From: Phycisphaeraceae bacterium
GTDB taxonomy: Bacteria > Planctomycetota > Phycisphaerae > Phycisphaerales > Phycisphaeraceae
Assembly: GCA_016763955.1 (NCBI GenBank)
Contig: JAESSU010000116.1
Coordinates: 1-5,228, forward strand
Reading direction: 5' to 3'
Length of the DNA stretch: 5,228 nt
A model generated the notes under the pieces. It searched no databases. It was not told the DNA's origin and saw nothing but the letters and a program-made list of their open reading frames with translations. Made by a program: the position numbers and the translations under genes. Position 1 is the stretch's first letter, and each line of letters begins with the position of its first letter. Positions 1 through 5,200 of the stretch are shown one piece after another.

Positions 1-882
1 ATTGTCGATGAATACTCCGGCCGATTTATGGAAGACCGCCAGTGGCAACATGGCTTACATCAAGCTGTCGAAGCAAAACATGATTTGGAAATCACAGCTG
101 ATCGGGACACACTTGCAAGCTTAAGCTTTCAACGTTTTTTTAGGATGTACCCACACCTTTGTGGCATGACGGGTACGGCTGCTGAAGCGATTCCAGAATT
201 AGAAGCGACATACAGTTTGCCCGTGCGGGTGATTCCGACACATCGCCCTATTAATCGCACCATGCATCCTGATTTAATCTTCCGATATTCAGAAGATCGC
301 TGGAATGCCGTGGTAGATGAAATCAAACAAATGCATGCCCATGGACGTCCGGTTCTGATTGGTACGCGGTCCATCGAGTCGTCTGAAAGGCTCAGTCAAT
401 TGCTTGATGCTGCTGAATTAAAACATGAAGTTCTCAATGCAGTGCATCATGAAGAGGAAGCTGAAATTGTCTCACGCGCAGGTGAATTAGGTGCGGTGAT
501 GGTTGCGACCAACATGGCAGGCCGAGGCACCGACATCAAGTTAGGCAAGGGTGTTGTGGAAACGGGCGGATTGCATGTGATCCTCACCGAGCGACACACT
601 GCTCGACGCGTGGATCGTCAGCTTTACGGGCGATCAGGACGTCAGGGTGATCCGGGCAGTGCTCGGAACATTGTTTGTCTTGAGGATGACCTGCTTATTA
701 AATTTTCTCAACGATTGGGCAAGGCTTTGCGTCTGCGTTATGCCAACACGCATCATCCGTTACCCCGCTGGCTTAAAAAAGTTTTTGATATGGCACAGAA
801 AAAAGCACAGAACCAAGCCTTTGCCAGCCGTGCGTCTGTGCTCAAGCATGATGAAGAACTGGACAAAAGCCTCCCACGGTAA
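1..882 (+). CDS. Short-form SecA-like preprotein translocase ATPase, C-terminal part (5' end outside window)
   Basis: SecA is the ATPase that drives unfolded preproteins through SecYEG at the inner membrane. The frame is open from base 1, giving 293 residues before TAA. The segment starts at the SecA signature IVDEYSGRFMEDRQW (1-15), then GLHQAVEAK and TLASLSFQRFF, then GMTGTA (55-60). The second nucleotide-binding domain follows: PVLIGTRSIESSERLS, motif V VATNMAGRGTD (168-178) and motif VI GRSGRQGD (210-217). Walker A, DEAD and the preprotein-binding domain would lie upstream. About 75 residues after motif VI the protein stops, at a helix like the start of the SecA scaffold helix (AQKKAQNQAFASRASVLKHD). 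The rest of the scaffold, the wing domain and the zinc-binding tail are absent. Housekeeping SecA continues for a few hundred residues, so this is probably an accessory short form, which I recall from Planctomycetes and Proteobacteria. QLYGRSGRQGD has Tyr where E. coli SecA has Arg. No gene symbol is given because the housekeeping secA is probably elsewhere. Confidence 0.93.
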   Translation: MVDEYSGRFMEDRQWQHGLHQAVEAKHDLEITADRDTLASLSFQRFFRMYPHLCGMTGTAAEAIPELEATYSLPVRVIPTHRPINRTMHPDLIFRYSEDRWNAVVDEIKQMHAHGRPVLIGTRSIESSERLSQLLDAAELKHEVLNAVHHEEEAEIVSRAGELGAVMVATNMAGRGTDIKLGKGVVETGGLHVILTERHTARRVDRQLYGRSGRQGDPGSARNIVCLEDDLLIKFSQRLGKALRLRYANTHHPLPRWLKKVFDMAQKKAQNQAFASRASVLKHDEELDKSLPR

Positions 883-917
883 AATAGAGCCCCATGCTTT
901 AAGATGAGTTATATTAG

Positions 918-1209
918 TCGTTTAGTTCTAAATACACCTTTACACAGAGCGTATTGGCCCGATTAAAAAGCCAAAATTTAAAAATATTTGAGAATGATTT
1001 TAGTTTTGTTGTTGACACAGATGTCATAATCAGATTAAATTGAATACAACCTACCGGAGCTGCGCGTCTTAACAGACACCCCACAGTGGCTCCAACAAAC
1101 ATCAGACAAGCGTGAAAACGCCCTACCAGAAATGAATTTATCCCCCACATTGGAATGGCCTTATATCAATGCGAACAAAGCGCGAATTAATGCACTTTTT
1201 GCCTCTTGA
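918..1209 (+). pseudogene. Possible decayed or frameshifted coding segment, unrecognised
   Basis: This lies in the 410-base gap between the SecA-like gene and the DUF3467 gene. One frame is open from 918 to a TGA at 1041-1043 and includes FENDFSFVVDTDVIIRLN. A frame one base later is open from 1039 to TGA at 1207-1209 and gives 56 protein-like residues, including PQWLQQTSDKRENALPEM and PTLEWPYINANKARINALF. The two join with a single +1 shift near 1040. Neither frame has a credible start with a ribosome-binding site: the downstream frame opens with ATT, and its only early alternative is CTG at 1060. A third frame has ATG at 904 (MSYISRLVLNTPLHRAYWPD) but stops at 964. I do not recognise the product. 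It could be a gene remnant, a sequence error in a small gene, or a chance open stretch. Confidence 0.28.
1012..1040 (+). promoter_or_regulatory. Sigma70-like promoter candidate inside the SecA-DUF3467 gap
   Basis: An exact TTGACA (1012-1017) is followed after 17 bases by TTAAAT (1035-1040), which matches four of six consensus -10 positions. It sits in AT-rich sequence after a T-rich run at about 997-1010. It could drive a long leader for the DUF3467 gene, about 245 bases upstream of its start, or it could be relic sequence. It overlaps the possible decayed coding segment. Planctomycete promoters are poorly characterised, so this is only a consensus match. Confidence 0.3.
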
Positions 1210-1214
1210 TATAT

Positions 1215-1243
1215 TTGACACTCACAGTGTGTGCAAGTAACTT
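1215..1243 (+). promoter_or_regulatory. Promoter candidate for the DUF3467 gene, with a short inverted repeat
   Basis: An exact TTGACA (1215-1220) is followed by a 17-base spacer and a weak -10, TAACTT (1238-1243, three of six matches). An inverted repeat, ACACT-CAC-AGTGT (1218-1230), overlaps the -35 and spacer and is placed like a small operator. A start near 1250 would leave a leader of about 40 bases before the DUF3467 start at 1293, a plausible distance. The -10 is poor and the repeat is short enough to arise by chance. Confidence 0.33.
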
Positions 1244-1279
1244 ACTCCAAGCGTTTTACTATCCTTTTCTCACTTTTAC

Positions 1280-1283
1280 GAGG
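1280..1283 (+). promoter_or_regulatory. Ribosome-binding site of the DUF3467 gene
   Basis: GAGG lies nine bases before ATG 1293. It decides the start in favour of 1293 over the upstream in-frame ATG at 1206. The upstream ATG would overlap the promoter-like sequence and add 29 residues unlike the family. Confidence 0.65.
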
Positions 1284-1292
1284 TACTTATTG

Positions 1293-1721
1293 ATGGCTAA
1301 CAAAGAAGACAACCAACAGCAGGCTGACACGATTGAAACAGTTGCAGCAGCTAACCAAGCTCCCAACTCCAAAATCCAGCTTCAGATTGATGAATCCACG
1401 ACCCCAGTGACTTATAGCACCACGGTTCGTGTTTGGGGTTCTGCCGAAGAATTCAACCTTGACTTTGCAGGTCCATTGCGTCCCGCCGGTCAGAACGTTG
1501 CACGTTTGAAAATCGACCAACGTCTCGTTCTTAACCCATGGGCTGCAAAGCGTCTTGCGATTGCTTTAGGTCAAGCCGTTGCTCGTTACGAAGCAACCTA
1601 CGGCGCATTGGAACTTGAAGAAGGCAAACGTCGTATTGCTGCTCCTGCTGCTCCTGCTGCTCCCGCAGCCGCTGCAACTGAAGCTAAAGCCGATGCTGCT
1701 AAGCAAGGCAATAAGAAATAA
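1293..1721 (+). CDS. DUF3467-family small protein with Ala/Pro tail
   Basis: This 142-residue protein has no signal peptide or membrane segment and is probably cytoplasmic. Residues 1-27 are polar and Gln/Asn-rich. The conserved core spans about 38-107: YSTTVRVWGSAEEFNLDF (41-58), a short loop GPLRPAGQNVA, then RLVLNPWAAKRLAIALGQAV (77-96) and ARYEATYGALE (97-107). This matches the pattern I recall for DUF3467: a strand with SxEEFxLDF, then xxLxPxxAKRLxxALxxAxxRYE. The function of that family is unknown to me, so none is assigned. The family core is roughly 80-100 residues. The extra length is the N-terminal lead-in and a tail of AAP repeats (116-124) and poly-Ala, ending in a basic, Lys-rich stretch. 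The ATG is supported by GAGG nine bases upstream. The gene stands alone: 410 bases separate it from the SecA-like gene and 344 from the LEPR-XLL gene, and stem-loops follow its stop. Confidence 0.85.
   Translation: MANKEDNQQQADTIETVAAANQAPNSKIQLQIDESTTPVTYSTTVRVWGSAEEFNLDFAGPLRPAGQNVARLKIDQRLVLNPWAAKRLAIALGQAVARYEATYGALELEEGKRRIAAPAAPAAPAAAATEAKADAAKQGNKK
1638..1664 (+). repeat. Three 9-bp in-frame tandem repeats (GCTGCTCCT)
   Basis: Two exact copies of GCTGCTCCT (1638-1646 and 1647-1655) are followed by GCTGCTCCC (1656-1664), encoding Ala-Ala-Pro three times. The repeat lies in the tail of the DUF3467 protein, outside its conserved core. Copies of nine bases keep the frame, so copy number could change by slippage and alter only tail length. 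Confidence 0.9.
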
Positions 1722-1741
1722 TTTTATTTCGATCCTCAAAT

Positions 1742-1764
1742 CCTGTTCTGCCTTTTGGAACAGG
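1742..1764 (+). terminator. Stem-loop just after the DUF3467 gene, possible terminator
   Basis: CCTGTTC (1742-1748) pairs with GAACAGG (1758-1764) around a 9-base loop, 20 bases after the stop codon. No T-run follows (TCTATGAACT), so this is not a classical intrinsic terminator. It may instead protect the transcript's 3' end or act together with the larger stem-loop seven bases downstream. Confidence 0.4.
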
Positions 1765-1770
1765 TCTATG

Positions 1771-1830
1771 AACTGCATAAGTATGGCGGGTGTCGGAAGG
1801 TTAAACCTTTCGACACCTTGCTGTGCAGTT
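1771..1830 (+). other. Large two-tier stem-loop in the DUF3467 3' region
   Basis: The inner stem pairs 1789-1801 with 1805-1817: thirteen consecutive pairs, one of them G-T, closed by a 3-base loop. The outer stem pairs AACTGCA (1771-1777) with TGCAGTT (1824-1830). Two further pairs, T1778-G1823 and A1779-T1822, can extend it inwards. This is the strongest fold in the window. No T-run follows it. It could be a terminator of a non-canonical kind, a 3' stability element, a structured RNA or a cruciform-forming repeat. The near-perfect symmetry means it would fold on either strand. Confidence 0.6.
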
Positions 1831-2053
1831 GCATATGTTAAAGCTAATTGGCAATTTCATATTGCCCTTGTCAGATGAAAATTAAATCGGCCAAATACAC
1901 AAACTGTCGTGAATTTTTGACAGTGGCTGATCATCAGTACAACAGATTAGGCAACAGAGAGATACCTGTATTAAAAACTGAATAACATCACATTCAGCTC
2001 CCTGCTCCATATCTGGCTTTCATTTGACCCAAGAACCCATTTTCGTTCTCACT
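1831..2053. other. Gene-free region upstream of the LEPR-XLL gene, with several short inverted repeats
   Basis: No open frame here looks coding. Short inverted repeats are GGCAAT/ATTGCC (1850-1855 with 1861-1866), ACTGTC/GACAGT (1903-1908 with 1919-1924), CTGATCATCAG (1927-1937) and CTGAAT/ATTCAG (1978-1983 with 1992-1997). The last has AAAAA immediately before it (1973-1977). Read on the - strand, that is a stem followed by TTTTT, so it resembles a weak terminator facing left, yet no - strand gene is seen to use it. The region probably holds the promoter and 5' leader of the LEPR-XLL gene. Confidence 0.5.
1917..1943 (+). promoter_or_regulatory. Promoter candidate for the LEPR-XLL gene
   Basis: An exact TTGACA (1917-1922) lies 15 bases before TACAAC (1938-1943), which matches four of six -10 positions. 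The spacer is shorter than ideal. The near-palindrome CTGATCATCAG (1927-1937) fills the spacer, where a repressor or activator could sit. The -35 also lies inside the right arm of the ACTGTC/GACAGT inverted repeat. A start near 1950 would leave a leader of about 115 bases. Confidence 0.25.
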
Positions 2054-2059
2054 AGGGAG
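2054..2059 (+). promoter_or_regulatory. Ribosome-binding site of the LEPR-XLL gene
   Basis: AGGGAG lies six bases before ATG 2066, a strong Shine-Dalgarno match at usual spacing. It supports 2066 as the start, so the basic N-terminal stretch is part of the protein. Confidence 0.75.
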
Positions 2060-2065
2060 TTCCAC

Positions 2066-2212
2066 ATGCCACGACGGATCAAGCGAGCAACTCAAAAGCG
2101 ACGTCACAAAAAGTCACAACGCAGGAGTATTCGCAATCTGTTTCGCAACAGGCAATCTGTTCCGACGATCTTTAATCACCAACTTGAGACGCTTGAACCA
2201 CGCGTCTTGCTG
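2066..2212 (+). other. Basic N-terminus plus LEPRVLL sorting-type motif (residues 1-49)
   Basis: Residues 3-29 contain 14 Lys or Arg, including KRRHKKSQRR (11-20). A short linker then leads to LETLEPRVLL (40-49), with the core LEPRVLL at 2192-2212. The family consensus is LEPRxLL followed by a small residue such as Ser or Ala; here it is Thr-Thr. The basic run followed by this short motif replaces a typical signal peptide. Confidence 0.85.
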
Positions 2213-5200
2213 ACCACACTTGTCGGTGGTGATATCTTCGAGTTCAAAGCGCCCGATCCTGCGAGCCCCGGCGGAGAAGGCACGACCATTCGTGTCATCA
2301 TCAACGGTGACACCATCGTCGAATTGATCGGAGCGGATGTCCGACTCGAACCTGACGGGTTTGGTGGACTCACACAGGTTGTCAGCCTTGGCGATCTGCC
2401 GGGCACGATCTATGGCAGTGACTCAGCGGCGCAAAACAGCGACATCGAAAACGGCATTGATATCCTTGGCGGTGTCGGTGGTGCGGATGGTATAACGCCC
2501 TTTAATCTGAGTGAACTCAATGGCGCGTTGATGCAAATCCTCGATCCATTGACCGGGAATGTTATTCTCGCAACACAAGATGGCACAGACTCTATCAACA
2601 TGCAGGCCATTGCCAGCATGGGACTCCTAGGCAACGGCACCACGTTCGGGCTGAATGTCGGACAAGTCGAAACAGGCACCGGAACCGATGCCACCAGCAA
2701 ACAAGTGATCCAACTCGTTCAACTTGATACTGCCAATGTCGATGGCACCCCTGATGTCGATGGCACAGTCAATGCCGTTATTCAAGCTGCAACCCTTAAA
2801 TTTGATATCCAATCCAATCTAACGAGCGGGATCCTAAATCCTGATGCCTATGCCATCGACCCCACCACCGGTCTGGCATACGCAGTCTCCAATGAAGTGC
2901 TTTATCGCATTAACCGTAGCAGTGGCGTGATCACCACCATCGGTAACGTTTCAAGTGAAACCCTAAACTTTGCTGCCCTAGATGGCGAAGTTTCAGCAGA
3001 CCTTCAAGGACTTGCCACCGATAGTGCAGGAAACTTCCTGTCCATTTACATGGATGCTCTGCTTAACAACGGACTTTACACCAGTGATGCAACTTCAAAT
3101 TCCAATCCCCAAGCATCCGTCTTAGGTGACTTTGGCAGTAACGTGAACCTCACCGCGATTGCCGTAGATCAAGACCCCAATTCGCCAGCATGGGGTGTGC
3201 TTGAAAGCAGTGGAACCTACTCACTTATTCGATTCACACGCATTAACGGTGAGATTCAAACCCCCACTGTCATCGGCGTTATCCAAGACAGCCTCGGACG
3301 AAACGTCACTGAAATCAATTCCATCGAACTCGAATCAACCGGCGACCTCTACGTTGTAGCCACACGCCCGGACATTAACATATCTGGAACACGCGAAGTC
3401 TTCCGCATCAACTCCAATACTGCCATTGCAACCGCAGTCAATGTCGTGGTCTTTGCTGACGGCGTGGTGAATGATGATGTCACCGGCGTGGCGATCGACG
3501 AATCCAATGGTGCAGAAAACGGCATTTTGTATGCAACGGTTCGCATTGGTACGCAAGACATGCTCATTCGCATTGACCGGAGCATTGCGGTATCCCCAAG
3601 TGATTCCACTGCTGATTCTGAAAATGGTGCAGTGCCAGACAATACCGATGGCCTAGCCAACGATGACCGGTTCTTGTTCTATTCAGTTTATGACAATTCA
3701 GTCATTAACCCATCGCTGATTAATAGCACACTAGACCTCGTCCCACAGACCAACGTTGCCAGCCAAATCGATGGCGGCGGCGACCTGCTAGACGAATATG
3801 ATGTCGTTGCACTAACGGTCACCGCTGATGATCAAATGTACATGGTGGCAGCCAACGCCACTAGTGGTGGATTTGATCTCTATAGCATCACCCGCAATAC
3901 CCCAGGAGGCCCTGTCCAAAGTGTTGAGTTAGTCACGAGTTTATTAGTTGGCACGGACAACATCCTCAACATCAATGCCATCGAAGCGAATCCGGACACT
4001 GGGGTGCTGTACTTTATCGGTGACACCGGAGCCAACAGCACACTTTACAGCATCACCCTTGCCGCCAACGGCGACGCAACCATAGCAGCGGTTGACGAAT
4101 TAACAGTCAACGGTGCAGTCACAGCTGTAACGCCCGCAGCGATGGGGGCTTCACAGTTTGGTCACTTTACCGCTCTGAGCTTTGCTCAAGATAGTGCTGG
4201 CGCGTATGTGCTCTATGCTGTTGAGCAAGCTGAAACAGGCGATTTACTTGTAAACTTTGATGCAGCGACAGCAGCTGGTAGTTCCGGTGATATTGACCTA
4301 ACAGCAAATGGTGTCATTGTCGGACGTGATTTTTCAACTAATAATATTACAGATGCCACCTTACTCAGTGATTTGGGAATCGACCTAACTGCACCCTTTG
4401 CGGTAACACTGCGTGATGGCACAAACTTCACCGTTGACCTTTCAAGCCTCGCTAATACTGATACTGTCTTGGATCTACGGAATCTGGTCAATGCCAGCCG
4501 TGCGACGCTTGCGCTCTCAGGCAATCTAGCTGATGGCGACATCTTCACCCTCAACGATGGCACCAATCCTGCGATCACCTTTGAAATGGATTCCATTTCA
4601 ACTGCCACGCAACTTAGCGATTTGAATGTGATCAATGGAGCAGCGGGTGCGGTCACCGTTACCAATACCATTGCCATCACCCGTCAGGATAATACGACCA
4701 TTACAATTGATGGCACGGCACTGACGTATGGTGCGGCAACAACCCTTGGCACCCTGATTGATGACATTAATGATCATGCAAACAATCAAGCGAAGTCGAC
4801 CACCCAGCTCACTGCTGTGCCTACAGCAGGCGAAATGATCACAGTCAATGGTACGGCCTTTACTTTTGTCGCTGGTGTGGCCGGTGCCAACCAAGTTTCA
4901 ATCGACAGCGCAAATGCCATAACCATTGGTGGTTTACTGGCAACCGCAATAACAGGTGCGGGGATTGATGTTGCAGCCGTATCAGATGGAGCTGCTTCGC
5001 CAACCTTGACATTGGTATACAGCGGCGCGAATGCAAAAAACACACTGACCATTACAACAGATGGTGCTGCCGTGACAACCACCGCTTGGGGCTGGGTCAT
5101 CGCATCGCTTAACACGGATAATTTCCGTATTGAACTCGTGGACACCACACCTGGTGCGACCACTTTTGCTGTGGCTGACACGATGAATGTCGGCTTGGCG

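Noticed and set aside
647..907. 86-residue + strand open frame overlapping the SecA-like gene end
   Set aside because: It is an out-of-frame shadow of well-conserved SecA sequence.
1039..1043. Programmed +1 frameshift at AAT-TGA
   Set aside because: No known slippery heptamer, upstream Shine-Dalgarno stimulator or downstream structure is evident. A decayed gene or chance is simpler.
914..1150. 78-residue open frame on the - strand in the SecA-DUF3467 gap
   Set aside because: It has no convincing ribosome-binding site and no recognisable family pattern. It lies opposite the + strand segment, which looks more protein-like.
1206..1292. Upstream ATG extending the DUF3467 protein by 29 residues
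   Set aside because: It has no ribosome-binding site, overlaps the promoter-like TTGACA, and the added residues are hydrophobic and unlike the family. ATG 1293 has GAGG at the right distance.
883..1292. tRNA, CRISPR or insertion-sequence ends in the gaps (also checked 1722-2065)
   Set aside because: I saw no cloverleaf with a T-loop GTTCGA-type core, no regularly spaced direct repeats, and no paired terminal inverted repeats around a transposase.
1579..1878. 99-residue + strand frame with a poly-Leu run
   Set aside because: It is a frame shadow of the AAP repeat, which reads as Leu in that frame, and runs on through the stem-loop region.
1971..1997. Left-facing intrinsic terminator (CTGAAT/ATTCAG stem with AAAAA on its left side)
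   Set aside because: The stem is only six pairs and AT-rich, and no - strand gene lies to its right. It is kept only as an inverted repeat.
4213..5181. Long - strand open frames (155 and 131 residues) opposite the giant gene, with smaller ones at 2176-2812 and 3335-3660
   Set aside because: They are antisense shadows of a long coding frame rich in Gly, Thr, Ala and Asp codons, which contain few reverse-strand stops. Their products are low-complexity and match no family.
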